A stretch of DNA of 64,000 nucleotides. It comes from Sphingobacterium gobiense. GTDB taxonomy: Bacteria > Bacteroidota > Bacteroidia > Sphingobacteriales > Sphingobacteriaceae. Made by a program: the position numbers and the translations under genes. Position 1 is the first letter of the stretch, and each line of letters opens with the position of its first letter. Below are positions 1 to 9,900 of this stretch, in pieces. The stretch is taken from positions 1,240,001 to 1,304,000 of the forward strand of contig NZ_PVBS01000001.1 of the NCBI RefSeq assembly GCF_002980575.1, in the 5' to 3' direction. Below the pieces are notes generated by a model. The model was not told the DNA's origin and searched no databases. It saw only the letters and a list, made by a program, of their open reading frames with translations.

Positions 1-525
1 GAATTCCGATTTACCCAATGGTAAAAAATAAGTGATGCAAATTTCCTACCACACTCTGTTCTGGAGTTTGCTGCTCGTCACCTTAGATCGTGGTACTGTT
101 GCCTTTCCTCCTCAGTATTCTTAATACCTATATTTTAAACATTCCAGTTGACACCCATATTTTTTTTATTAGGAAATGCTTCAATTTTAATTTTGTCGAT
201 TTCCCGATCAAGAAGCTCAATGAAAACGGTTTAAATTTCTATTCATGTTTACCTCGGCAGTATGACAGGAATAATTGTAAAAGCCTAATCGTGTGTTCAA
301 TTGTCAGGACTAACCATCTCCACATCTTATACTCCATGGGTGTATTACCATCGGGTTGCGTCCAATGTTAATAAACTGCGTACACCATCAATAGCTGTTT
401 TACTTTCTGGATTTTTCCAATAAGCTTTTATGGGCTCCCAAGACAGAGGAACCAGATCTTCCTGCTCCTTTGGTAAGCCCTGTTATTTTTCTCTCAATGA
501 GTAACAGCAAAGACTTTCAGAACTC
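1..525. other. Intergenic region, no supported gene
   Basis: No convincing gene was found. On the minus strand two short open stretches overlap in different frames between about 347 and 510: one ends in LLTLDATRW and stop at about 347-349, the other ends in LLEKSRK and stop near 408. They could be the eroded 3' end of a broken gene, but I do not recognise a family. The plus-strand ORF at 90-371 has low-complexity, AT-driven composition and no family likeness, so it is not called. Confidence 0.4.
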
Positions 526-891
526 TTAAATAGTAATTCCACTTCCTCCAACTACTTTTATTCCTTCTGCAAATTTTTTCCAGAAACGGATATATCTGTA
601 TCTAGCTTCAAAAGGCTCATTATTATAATTTCCTTTTAACTCTATCTGCAACGTAATGACCGCAAGGTCATCAATGATGTTCAGTTCTTCTACTTTTGGA
701 ATGAGTTCCTCGACTTTTAAATTTCCCTCACGATAGGTTTGTAAATCCATTTCTTTAGTTATTGTCTCACCGCTCGGAATTATAAAAAGTAAATCAGCAT
801 GCAAGAGGTTGTCGAGTACTTCCGTATTGCTATTTTTGATTGCTTCGTAAAGTGTATTCTCGAGATTTAAAATTTTATCCTTTGTTATCAT
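526..891 (-). CDS. SnoaL-like / DUF4440 nuclear transport factor 2 fold protein
   Basis: This is a 121-residue cytoplasmic protein without a signal peptide. It matches small NTF2-like (DUF4440/SnoaL) proteins in size and pattern: an N-terminal helix (NLENTLYEAIKNSN) leads into LLHADLLFIIPSGE, then alternating strands end in EARYRYIRFWKK. These folds form a cone-shaped pocket and serve as small enzymes or ligand binders; no catalytic role can be read here. It is the last gene of a probable three-gene minus-strand operon behind an outer-membrane protein and a DoxX protein, with a 71-bp gap to DoxX. The family call rests on fold pattern and length, and the function is unknown. Confidence 0.72.
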   Translation of the reverse strand: MITKDKILNLENTLYEAIKNSNTEVLDNLLHADLLFIIPSGETITKEMDLQTYREGNLKVEELIPKVEELNIIDDLAVITLQIELKGNYNNEPFEARYRYIRFWKKFAEGIKVVGGSGITI

Positions 892-962
892 TTCTTAGTT
901 ATTATTTGTATTCACTAAACTTTCTTTTGTAAAACGTAGAAATTCGTGAATTGGAATCATAG

Positions 963-1436
963 TTATTGTTTAAGCTTAAGCCGTTTGTTTTTAGATATCA
1001 AACTGTCTATCGAATATTTTCCACTTCCCTGAATGAACAGTGCCAGACATAGACCCAGCATCAGCAAATGATATTCGAATCCTTCGCCCTCCTTATCTCC
1101 AAACCAGTTCATAAAAAAGCCATACGGAAGATGCTCCTTTAGAATAATTCCGATAAATAGGCCGCCCATTGCAATTGCCCACAAGCGCGATGCAAAGCCA
1201 ATCATCAATAAAATAGCTCCCAAAAACTCTATCAGAATAACCATCAGCGCCACCGGCCACGGTATGCCCATCTGTTGTAAGCCCTCCAATGTATTGACAA
1301 ATCCGAATCCACCAAACCAACCCAGCATAGCCCGCGCTCCGTGTGGAAACATAACGATGCCTATGGTAAGACGAATGATTAAACCTGTATAATCATTGTG
1401 TGTACTAAAAATTTTCTGTTTCATGATTTCTTTCAT
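963..1436 (-). CDS. DoxX family membrane protein
   Basis: A 157-residue integral membrane protein with four hydrophobic segments. The typical DoxX elements are present: LIIRLTIGIVMFPHGARAML, then GFVNTLEGLQQMGIPWPVAL, then IEFLGAILLMIGFASRLWA near the middle. DoxX proteins are quinone-linked or redox-stress membrane proteins in several bacteria; the substrate here is unknown. The gene lies 19 bp downstream of the outer-membrane protein gene and 71 bp upstream of the SnoaL-like gene, so co-transcription is likely. The first methionine is used; a second in-frame methionine four codons later is also possible. Confidence 0.85.
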   Translation of the reverse strand: MKEIMKQKIFSTHNDYTGLIIRLTIGIVMFPHGARAMLGWFGGFGFVNTLEGLQQMGIPWPVALMVILIEFLGAILLMIGFASRLWAIAMGGLFIGIILKEHLPYGFFMNWFGDKEGEGFEYHLLMLGLCLALFIQGSGKYSIDSLISKNKRLKLKQ

Positions 1437-1455
1437 TATTTGATGATAAAATTGT

Positions 1456-2091
1456 TCAAAATACTTTTCTCACGAAAAGTCCAAAGTTGCTATAGTTTGT
1501 TGCATAACGTCCGTACTGGTCAAAATTTGCGGCCAGTCCAAACTGTATACCTGAGGTGTCTATCCCTGCACGTGCATATTGATAACTCCGGCTATGTCCG
1601 TTCCGGTTCCATGTGGTCATATACTGAAAGCGGGCATATAGGTTTACAGGTCTGTTTACGGCTCCCTGATATTCAATAAAGCCCATAAGTTCGAAATTGG
1701 GGTCAGACCAGATATCCATCCTCGGGTAAACCAATACAGATGTTGTTTTCCCTTTCTGGAAATATTGGAAGAATACAGATGGTCTTACCCGATTTACGGG
1801 AGTGAAGATAGTGCCAACTCCTGATGTCCATCGTTTGCTCATCGCATACGAAAGGTAAGACTGGCTCATAATTTCATTCCCACGTTTTTTATCATAAGGT
1901 ATAAGAACCGACGAGGTGTGAAAGAAACCTAAGGGCTTTTCGGCACGGAATCGTCCGCCAAACGCATGCTGATAATAGTAGCTCGAATGACCTGCACTGA
2001 CTTCAACAGGTATCTGTGCTTGCATTGACAAGCACCACACGTTTAAAAACAGCAAGACCAACAAGCGATTTATCATATTCACTTTTCTCAT
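1456..2091 (-). CDS. Putative outer-membrane beta-barrel protein
   Basis: A 211-residue protein of no family I recognise. An N-terminal signal peptide is visible (hydrophobic LLVLLFLNVWCL ending at MQAQ, about residue 26). The rest alternates aromatic and polar residues and ends in phenylalanine (GLFVRKVF), typical of an outer-membrane barrel recognised by the BAM machinery. It heads the operon with DoxX and the SnoaL-like protein. The ATG at 2091 or the one five codons later (2076) could be the start. A -7 box of TAnnTTTG type lies about 220 bp upstream, which would give a long leader. Confidence 0.65.
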   Translation of the reverse strand: MRKVNMINRLLVLLFLNVWCLSMQAQIPVEVSAGHSSYYYQHAFGGRFRAEKPLGFFHTSSVLIPYDKKRGNEIMSQSYLSYAMSKRWTSGVGTIFTPVNRVRPSVFFQYFQKGKTTSVLVYPRMDIWSDPNFELMGFIEYQGAVNRPVNLYARFQYMTTWNRNGHSRSYQYARAGIDTSGIQFGLAANFDQYGRYATNYSNFGLFVRKVF

Positions 2092-2313
2092 CTTTCATTT
2101 TTTGTGTACTATTTTTGGCATGTTTCTTTGCTCACCCCACTCAACCCGTAGCATTATTTATAATTTGTTTTGTATTAAGCTGCGCTGGGAAATGGTTACA
2201 ACGAAAATTATTCTTTAGATATACGACAAATAAAGTTCTTTAAACGTGACAACGCTGTCCATCCCGATATGACACGTATTTAAGCTTCATTGTACGTTTT
2301 ATTTAATATAGTA

Positions 2314-2321
2314 CAAAGATA
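2314..2321 (-). promoter_or_regulatory. Possible -7 promoter box (TATCTTTG) upstream of the OM protein/DoxX operon
   Basis: Read on the minus strand this is TATCTTTG, a match to the Bacteroidota -7 consensus TAnnTTTG, with a TTG 17 bp further upstream. The transcript would have a leader of roughly 220 nt before the beta-barrel gene. The leader holds a 16-codon ORF (2240-2290, minus) of unknown value. Motif match only. Confidence 0.35.
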
Positions 2322-2355
2322 TTGAGAAGCCTAGCCTTCAATACTGTATATAATG

Positions 2356-2379
2356 CGGTAAAAAATGTATTTTTTTCCG
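2356..2379 (-). terminator. AT-rich hairpin after the broken AraC gene, possible weak terminator
   Basis: CGG and CCG flank runs of A and T that can fold back on each other just beyond the stop codon of the minus-strand AraC pseudogene. The stem is almost entirely A-T, so it would be weak. Confidence 0.3.
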
Positions 2380-2387
2380 TTTTTGAT

Positions 2388-3282
2388 TTAGATCCGTGAG
2401 GATGAACACTTGGGATTTCCAACGGTATTTTTGAATTCGGTGGGTAGCTGTCCGTCATAACTTCTGAATGCACGGGAAAAATGAGAAGTATCTGTGTAGC
2501 CAAGCTGAAATGCTACCTCCTTAACAGACATATCCCGAAAGCTCAACAGGTACTTTGCTTCCTGCATAACATGAAATTCAATCCATTTTTTTGCTGAAAG
2601 TCCTGTGTATTCCACTAATATTTCGCTAAGATATTTTGGCGATATGTGCAACCGTTCCGCGTAAAAAGCGACATCTTTATTTTCCGCAAAATTCTTCGAT
2701 ACTAATTCTCTAAACTTTACGACCGTATGTTCTTTACCGCATAGTTCTTTTTTATTGCCTCGGTGCAGGTTCCAGAAATATTTCTGTGAAATAATCAGAA
2801 TTGAATATAGTATTCCCGATACAGCTTCAGGTTTATCTGCGATTGTCCGAAGCGTGTGGAAAAGCTGTTGCATTTCCTCAAATTGATTGTCAGACAGTTG
2901 AATTACACTCTTTTCATCGGGGCAAAAGAATTCCAAAGAGTAGAAGAATGACCTATTGAAATTATTTACGAATATATCATCATAAAAGAAAAAGCGTATC
3001 ATTGAGTGGGAAGCTCGTATTGAGCCATTGGCAAGTCACTCCAGGACCAATTGTTAATAAGCTTCCCTGTGTTAACTCATAGGTAGTACTACCTATTCTG
3101 ATACTCGCTCCCTCGCCATAAAACAGACCGATAGTATAAAAGTAGTTTTTAAACGGATGAGTTATCTCCATGTGTTCCAAACAGGCTCTCGACGCCAAAT
3201 AATAAGGCGCCATATCGCAATCATCTTTTTGTGACCTTAAATATTTGAGCAAATCAAAGTTGCCTGAATGTTTTTGTAACAT
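2388..3282 (-). pseudogene. AraC family transcriptional regulator, frameshifted
   Basis: Two overlapping reading frames together make one AraC-type regulator of about 295 residues. The upstream part (3282-2980) is an N-terminal cupin-like sensing domain with FYTIGLFYGEGASIRIG and LTQGSLLTIGPG. The downstream part (3002-2388) carries the C-terminal double helix-turn-helix with LHISPKYLSEILVEYTG and VAFQLGYTDTSHFSRAFRSY. The break is at a CTTTTTC run near 2990-2997: the first frame reads NDTLFLL-stop while the second continues FFYDDIFVNNF, as expected from loss or gain of one base. Either the gene is dead, the sequence has an error, or the 204-residue C-terminal part is made alone. It is divergent from the intact AraC gene at 3485. 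Confidence 0.8.
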
Positions 3283-3484
3283 ATGAAAATAAAAATTAAT
3301 ACAGCCCTATAAATGTTTTTCAGACCAAATTCTAATTTGAAAAACGATATCATGCAAATCCCTTCCCTTTTCAGTTAAAGAGTATTCAACTGTTGAAATT
3401 TAACGAAATCAGGAAAGCAGTTTCTGCGACATGACTTGATTTAAAAGAATTTATATAAATTTACAAAAACATAAGGCAACAAAC

Positions 3485-4336
3485 GTGAATATTGTCACGC
3501 AAATAAGAAATTTGTACCACCCTATCCAGCCGACCGTCAAAGCATCGGCCGAAAATGTTACCTATGTTGAATTCTTACCCGATATAAGGCTACAGCCCTA
3601 TATCTATTGCTATTGGCAGCTTAAAACTACCCAACCGCTTCCTGAACCATTCAATTATCGTGTGGTAACCGACAGTTGCATTGATATAATTTTAGACCTC
3701 AATAACCCTGAAGAGAATTATGTGATGGGCTTTTTCAAAAAGTTTTCTGAATTTCCCTTGACTACCTCTTTTAGCTACATAGGCATTCGTTTTTTGCCGA
3801 CAATGTTCCCGCAATTTTTCAAAGTAAAAGCTTCCGAGCTTAGCAATCAAATCGAGCATTTAAGTTCCATCGTTCCGCATCTTTCCGATTTTATCTCCAA
3901 CCGTTTTAACGAAAAGAAATCGGCTGAAGAAGTTAGAATTATTCTTGACAATCACCTCCTTGCATTGTATGCAAAAGCACAGTTCAATGCCGATAATAGG
4001 CTGTATGCTGGCATTGAAATTATTTTGAAAAACAATGGATCAGTTGAGGTACAAAAGGATTTAAATACGGGTATCAGTCCAAGGCAGCTCCGCAGGCTTT
4101 TTGAGTTTTACATCGGCGATACTGCCAAAACATTCAGTAAAGTCGTCCGTTTTCAAAAATTTTTAAATGCACAGCCATCAATGCAAAGCCTGACGAAAAA
4201 AAAATTGTTTTTTGAGGCGGGCTATTACGATCAATCGCACTTCATTAAAGATTTCAAGGATTTTTATGGTATTACACCGGGAAAAGCATTTGAAAATACG
4301 CCGGAGAATTGCCCGAATAGGTTATTTTTTACCTGA
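3485..4336 (+). CDS. AraC family transcriptional regulator
   Basis: A 283-residue cytoplasmic DNA-binding regulator. The N-terminal half (about 20-120) resembles the sensing domain common in Bacteroidota AraC proteins (LQPYIYCYWQLKTTQPLPEP, VTDSCIDIILDLNN, YVMGFFKKF). The C-terminal half (about 175-275) is the AraC helix-turn-helix pair, with ISPRQLRRLFEFYIG and FFEAGYYDQSHFIKDFKDF followed by YGITPGKAF. The start at 3485 is GTG. A TAAATTTA box at 3456-3463 with TTG 17 bp upstream could be the promoter. The VOC gene 131 bp downstream on the same strand is a candidate target or operon partner (inference). The effector is unknown. Confidence 0.85.
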   Translation: MNIVTQIRNLYHPIQPTVKASAENVTYVEFLPDIRLQPYIYCYWQLKTTQPLPEPFNYRVVTDSCIDIILDLNNPEENYVMGFFKKFSEFPLTTSFSYIGIRFLPTMFPQFFKVKASELSNQIEHLSSIVPHLSDFISNRFNEKKSAEEVRIILDNHLLALYAKAQFNADNRLYAGIEIILKNNGSVEVQKDLNTGISPRQLRRLFEFYIGDTAKTFSKVVRFQKFLNAQPSMQSLTKKKLFFEAGYYDQSHFIKDFKDFYGITPGKAFENTPENCPNRLFFT

Positions 4337-4467
4337 CACTTACGTTTCTTCATAGGCTGCCTTTGTATTATCGATCAAAAAAACCTGCAAAGGGTATTTT
4401 GTCCGTTTTTTCCTATTCTAAACGTTTCTATTACCCGAAATTCGTTTAGTCAAATAAATATAAAAAG

Positions 4468-4941
4468 ATGAACCAGCTCATATTAATCATTGTAACGCTT
4501 TGTTTAGCAACAAATGTGTTTTCACAAACAAACTCTTCCTCTAAAAAAGAAATCAAGATGACACTTAATGCAGGAATTATCACAGAAAAACTGGCGGAAA
4601 CTAAAGCATTTTATACCAAAACTTTAGGTTTCGGCGTGACGTTTGAAAATGAATTTTATATTTTAATGCACACGCCAAATAAGGAAGCGGAAATTAGCTT
4701 TTTACTACCGAACCATCCGAGCCAGAAACCTTTTTTTCATAAGCCATTTCAAGGACAGGGAATGTACTTAACCATCGAGGTAGAAGACGTGGATAAAATC
4801 TATCGGGAATTAAAACGAAAAGGAATCAAAATAGAAATTGACATTCGCAACGAGCCATGGGGCGACAGACATTTTGCCATCCAGGATCCTAACGGTATCG
4901 GTATAGATATTGTAAAATATTCAGCGCCTCATAAACAGTGA
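4468..4941 (+). CDS. VOC family (glyoxalase/bleomycin resistance fold) protein with a signal peptide
   Basis: A 157-residue protein. Residues 1-20 form a clear export signal (LILIIVTLCLATNVFSQ), followed by a linker and one VOC domain from about residue 32: MTLNAGIITEKLAETKAFYT, GQGMYLTIEVEDVDKIYREL, then NEPWGDRHFAIQDPNG. VOC proteins are metal-dependent lyases, dioxygenases or ligand binders and are normally cytoplasmic, so the signal peptide is unusual. An internal ATG at 4558 would give an ordinary 127-residue cytoplasmic form. The ATG at 4468 is preferred because the signal peptide it adds is well formed. The gene follows an AraC regulator; the substrate is not predictable. Confidence 0.8.
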   Translation: MNQLILIIVTLCLATNVFSQTNSSSKKEIKMTLNAGIITEKLAETKAFYTKTLGFGVTFENEFYILMHTPNKEAEISFLLPNHPSQKPFFHKPFQGQGMYLTIEVEDVDKIYRELKRKGIKIEIDIRNEPWGDRHFAIQDPNGIGIDIVKYSAPHKQ

Positions 4942-5047
4942 GATATTCACAAACCATCCGTAATTTACAACGTGAATTGCATCACACACTGCAAGATATG
5001 GCAGTTATTGTGAGAACACATTTATTAATTTTTTGAATAGAATTGAG

Positions 5048-5437
5048 ATGAATACCTTTTTGATTATAGCGAACGTAATTGTTCTGATATCTGTAATCGT
5101 CCATATGTTTTTGGGGGATAAAGATATAAAGTCGATTATGCCCGACCTTTCAGAACACAAGAGATTTGAAAACTGGATAATGGCGAGAGGTGCATTCCAC
5201 GTTGTTTCAGTGGATATATTGATGATCACTGCCGGACTTACTTTGATAAATTTCACAGACCTATTAGACCCACATCGAACAATTCTCTTACAGATTATGA
5301 GCATCTACTTTCTGTTGTATGCTGTCTTTTTCTTAATTGTGGTAACTGTATCAGGCTCACTGCCCAAAAAGTTTCTGAAACTATGCCAATGGGCGTTATT
5401 TCTAATATTAAGCGGACTAATTTATTTTGGTATCTAA
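5048..5437 (+). CDS. Small integral membrane protein, unknown function
   Basis: About 129 residues with four hydrophobic helices (around FLIIANVIVLISVIVHMFLG, VDILMITAGLTLI, IMSIYFLLYAVFFLIVVTV and WALFLILSGLIYFG). No family is recognised with certainty. An ATG at 5048 is chosen because it opens directly on the first helix; a TTG 15 bp upstream (5033) would add only five residues. The gene is 106 bp after the VOC gene and may share its transcript. Confidence 0.6.
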   Translation: MNTFLIIANVIVLISVIVHMFLGDKDIKSIMPDLSEHKRFENWIMARGAFHVVSVDILMITAGLTLINFTDLLDPHRTILLQIMSIYFLLYAVFFLIVVTVSGSLPKKFLKLCQWALFLILSGLIYFGI

Positions 5438-5714
5438 ATAGAGTACGAAAAAATTTCAACATCATCTATTTGCCCAGACTTTCTTCCACGGTACTAAAGC
5501 CGACTAAAAAGTCGGAATCTAGACAAAGTCATCCTCGAATTAATGACTATTCTAATACTTTCTTGCACACAAACTTTTACGAACGCCAGTTTGAGGCTCG
5601 AAGTAAAACCTACAATAAGGTTGTAGCTAATTTCTACAAACAAAATTTCAATATATTTTATATCTTCGGTATGTATTAGGCAAGAAGTTGACGATATTGT
5701 ATTAAAAAATTAGA
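5438..5714. other. Intergenic region with two small hairpins
   Basis: No gene is supported. A CCGACT/AGTCGG hairpin with an AAAA loop lies at 5500-5515, and a CTACAA/TTGTAG hairpin at 5610-5626. Neither is followed by a strong T-run. They may belong to the 3' end of the previous transcript or the leader of the YaiO-like gene. No clear TAnnTTTG box was seen. Confidence 0.4.
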
Positions 5715-6950
5715 ATGAAAAGATACTGCTACCTCGTATTGATATCCCTCTTACCATTGGCGATTTACGGTCAAGAAGGTCAAAGCTCGGACGATCTATT
5801 TGCCAAAGCACGTTATGCCGCTTTCGAAGAAAAAAATTATACCAGCGCCATCCAACTTGCAAAGCAGGCGCTCGAGAAATCACCAGAATATACAGACATT
5901 TCCATATTCCTTGGTCGGCTTTATACTTGGACGGAAGACGTGGCATCTGCACGACAGGTATACGAGGCGCTCGATAAAAAGAACGTGACAGATGAAGATT
6001 TTTTTGTTGCATACGGTTCTCTCGAATACTGGAACGACCACTATAAAAAAGCAATCGGTATTATAGACCGGGGGATAACCCGTCATCCTCAATCAGAGAC
6101 CTTATGGCTGTTAAAAGCGAAAATACATAGCGCCGACAATGACTATGTAGAAGCAGAGAAAGCAACCTCATCGGCTTTAGAAATCGATCCAAAAAACACA
6201 GAGGCAAGGGCTATTGCTGCGAGAATTAGGGAGCTGAGTTCCAAAAACGCATTTGGCGTGACGTACAGCTTTTCGCATTTTGATAAGCAATTTGACAACG
6301 ACTGGCACACAGTGGGAATCAGCTATAGAAGAATAACTCCGATAGGTTCGGTAATTGCGAGAGGGAATTATGCAAACCGGTTTGGAGAAAATGGAGCACA
6401 GTTCGAGCTAGAAGCTTATCCCCGACTCTCCAAGATGTTTTACCTGTATCTAGGTGCCGCCTATTCAGATAATGTGGGCATATTCCCCAAATACCGCACG
6501 GGAGCATCCCTGTATGCGAACCTTCCTAATAGCTTTGAAGGGGAATTGGGGTATAGACAACTTCATTTCAGCAATAATATCTGGATGTACACCGCTTCGG
6601 TTGGGAAATATTATAAAAACCTATGGTTTAATTTTCGTACTTATCTAACGCCCGACCATACAAACATCTCCCACTCGTATACCGGAACTATGCGATATTA
6701 TACAAAAGGTGCTAACGACTATTTCGCTCTCCAGGTAGGAACAGGGATTAGCCCAGAAGAAAGTATAAATGCCCTTCTAGAAACGTACAACTACAAACTT
6801 AAAACGCTCAAATTTGGCGGGGAATATAATTTTTCGATAAATAAACTGAATCTGTTTTCGATAGCTGCGACTTACTACAATCAAGAATATCGTCCAGATG
6901 AAAAAGGTAATCAGTTTGATATTAGTATCGGATACATCAAAGCATTTTAG
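5715..6950 (+). CDS. YaiO family outer-membrane beta-barrel protein with TPR domain
   Basis: A 411-residue secreted protein. A signal peptide ends at about residue 20 (LLPLAIYGQ). Residues about 25-170 are tetratricopeptide-like helical repeats (AKQALEKSPEYTDISIFLGRLY, and ATSSALEIDPKNTEARAIAA further on). From about residue 178 (FGVTYSFSHFDKQFDNDWH) to the C-terminal phenylalanine the protein is a beta-barrel of the YaiO family. This layout matches export proteins for surface polysaccharides, where a periplasmic TPR domain feeds an outer-membrane pore. It ends 4 bp inside the 3' end of the convergent GT2-LtaS gene, which is the likely functional partner (inference). Start ATG at 5715. Confidence 0.85.
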   Translation: MKRYCYLVLISLLPLAIYGQEGQSSDDLFAKARYAAFEEKNYTSAIQLAKQALEKSPEYTDISIFLGRLYTWTEDVASARQVYEALDKKNVTDEDFFVAYGSLEYWNDHYKKAIGIIDRGITRHPQSETLWLLKAKIHSADNDYVEAEKATSSALEIDPKNTEARAIAARIRELSSKNAFGVTYSFSHFDKQFDNDWHTVGISYRRITPIGSVIARGNYANRFGENGAQFELEAYPRLSKMFYLYLGAAYSDNVGIFPKYRTGASLYANLPNSFEGELGYRQLHFSNNIWMYTASVGKYYKNLWFNFRTYLTPDHTNISHSYTGTMRYYTKGANDYFALQVGTGISPEESINALLETYNYKLKTLKFGGEYNFSINKLNLFSIAATYYNQEYRPDEKGNQFDISIGYIKAF

Positions 6951-9900
6951 GGGTCTAATGTATTATTACTCATAAAATTGACTGTTACGGAATCCGGCAT
7001 CAACATCCCCGACGAATAGAACCTAGCGTTCTTGGCCTTAAACTCGTCAAACCGTCGGTTTATTTCGTTGACGAGAGACTGATCATCAACTTGGTCTTCT
7101 GTAACGTTTGCTTTTAATACAAATAATCGATTGTCATTTAAATGATAATTATTGAAGATAAAATCACCAATCTGGTTTTTGCTTTGCATAATAGGAATAC
7201 CATAGGTATTATTCCTCCGGTCCTTGGCAAAGCCTCGGCCCACCCACGCCACCGTTGACGGAGTCTTTAGTCTATAATTCTCTCTATAATACGCTAATAT
7301 AGACGGCGCGATATCAAAATGGCTAGTAAGCTGAAAAAAACGTTTGGGCTCCTTCAAGAGTGGAGAATAGATGATTAAAGGTACGTGGTAACGGTCTATT
7401 TTTGTTTGAAGAGGGATCTCCGGCATACTATGATCACCTGTTATTAAGAAAATCGTATTTTTAAAGTCTGGACGTTTAGCATAGGCCTCAAAGAATGCTT
7501 TCAGGGCGTCGTCGACATTAAGCACCGAAACTAACTGTTTTTTATTTTCGAAAGCCCATTTTCGTTGTGCATCTAAAATTTGGTTGGAAGCAACCCGCTT
7601 TTGGAAAAGCTCTTCATAATACGATGTATTATTGATTAGAAAGGGATTATGGGTTGATAATGTAAGAATCAAATTAAAATAAGGTTGATTGTCTGGCTTT
7701 TGGACATCGAGCATTTTACTAAAGACCGCCTGATCTTCATATCCCCAACTTTCTCCGTTATTCTCGGGTAGCTTGCGGTAAGGAGAAGTGAAAGATTGTT
7801 CTTCAATTAAATTGTCCACTTCACTGTATTCCAAGAATGCTTTCATACGATCGAACGATGCATCCCCGCCATAATAGAAACCTGTTTCGAAGCCGTTCTT
7901 CTTTAAAACGTTGAATAAATTGAAATGTGGAGGCGTCTGTCCGATTTCCAGAAAACCATTTTTCCCAAATGGCAATGACCCAGTAAGCGTAGGTAACATC
8001 GCAAACGTGCGCCCAGACGAACTCACGTTGAATTCCCAGTACAGACTCCGGTTGGCTAAAGAATCTATAAAGGGCGTAAAATTCCCAACGTACCCTTTTG
8101 GCGAACTGTAAGCGTGCCCCAGACCCTCAATCGTTATGAAAACTAGATTGGGAATGGTTGTAGATGTATTGAAGTATTCACCAAGGAAGTCCGGTGTATC
8201 CTCATTCCTCCAAAAGGGATAAGCATCATCTAATCGATTAGGATCACTCGATATGTGCTGTGGCTTACCGAATAACCTAGATAGCTTAGGGTATTCGTTT
8301 ATAAAATCATCGAGATTTGAATTTAAAAAGTAAGCTCCTTTGCTTTTTGATGCATTCTGCTCAAAATCACTCGTGTAGCGCCCTGCAGGAAAAATATCTG
8401 GCGAGACGAAGAGCATAAGAAAACCGAGACATAAAAATGCTAGACCAATATACCACGACCGATGAGCCTGCTTTACGGCAATCCAAAACGGAAGCAATGT
8501 GCCGGCTATTAAAATAACCATCAGTGCGATATTCTTCGCACTCAACATGCCGCTGGTCTGCAGAATCTGCTTCATTTCCTCGGCGCTATAGTAACGCACG
8601 TCTGCTCCCAGCATATTATGCGACTCGGCGAAATACAGAAAAAATATATACTGTGTCAATACCACCAGCGTACATAGCGTGACCGTAATTATTTTTGCCC
8701 ATGATTCCTTAATTAAGTTCAGAATCATGTACAGGATTCCTATGCCAAATATTAATTGAAACAGGAATACAAGGTTATTGAACAGTAAGTTTTTAGCCAA
8801 TAAAGAGCCGTCGAATTGTTTAAAATTGTATGTATACCAAAGCCACTCTGCTGCTATCGAAAGCAAAAACAATCCCAAAAACATCACGGAGAAGGCTCCC
8901 CATTTTTTAAGACTGTACGTTAGTTTTCTAGCTATTCGCAATTTCCAAGGAAGGTGTTCTATTGTCTGGTTGAATCCCTGTCTGGTCATTTCGCCCCAGC
9001 TATGCGATTTTTTGAAATAGTCAATAAATCCCATCACACCTGCCTTTACCACAATTGGATGAAAGTAAATCGGTTCAAGAATCGCTGCCGCAACTAATGT
9101 CAAAGAGTCTTTTCTCTTAGTATACACCTGCTTACTCAAGAAATCAACCCAGATGGCGTATATGGAATATAGGATACCGGCAGAAATCACTAAGGCGAAC
9201 AATATGATAAAGAAAGGCCAATTGACAATTCCAAATAACAGGAAAATTAGAAAAATAATATAGCCTGAAAACTCTACTAAAGGGCCCAAAAACTCGAAAA
9301 AAAACCAATACGGGAGGCTGATCATCCCCAATTTTCCATACCTCGGATTAAACATTAATTTCCGATGCTTCCATAACGTTTCCATGGTGCCACGCATCCA
9401 ACGATTGCGCTGTTTGCTTAAAATCTCTTTAGTTTCAGGCACCTCGGTCCAACACAGAGGATCAGGAATATTCACCACTTCGTACGGCTCTTTCCGTTCT
9501 TCCATGTATCTTCTCATACGAACAACGAGTTCCATATCTTCTCCTACCGTGTCCTTGTCGTATCCCCCGCATGCTAATACGATCTTCCGATCAAATGCAC
9601 CGAATGCGCCTGATATTAAAATTAATCCCGAGGCACGAGACCATGCCATACGTCCTAATACGAAAGCTCTTATGTACTCTAAAGCTTGCATTCTTCCGAG
9701 CCACGATTTTGGAACGTTAACTTCGGTTATTTTGCCATTTTCTATTTTGCAGCTATTCGCCAGACGTATGACACCTCCGCAAGCGATGACTTTCTTATCG
9801 GTTTGTTCTAGAAAAGGTTTTGCCAACTTAAGGATAGCATCTTGCTCCAGAATACAATCGACATCGATACATACCACGTAGTCGCCAGAAGAAATATTGA

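Noticed and set aside
90..371. Plus-strand ORF of 93 codons at the left end
   Set aside because: Low-complexity, cysteine- and leucine-rich translation typical of AT-rich noncoding DNA; no signal peptide, family or promoter.
1398..1679. Plus-strand ORF across the DoxX/OM protein junction
   Set aside because: Runs antisense across two real genes and their 19-bp gap, with no recognisable domain.
5383..5679. 98-codon ORF overlapping the end of the small membrane protein
   Set aside because: Begins inside a better-supported gene and continues through hairpin-containing intergenic DNA; no domain.
9384..9881. 165-codon plus-strand ORF opposite the GT2 domain
   Set aside because: Serine- and threonine-rich shadow of the GT2 coding sequence, which carries intact catalytic motifs.
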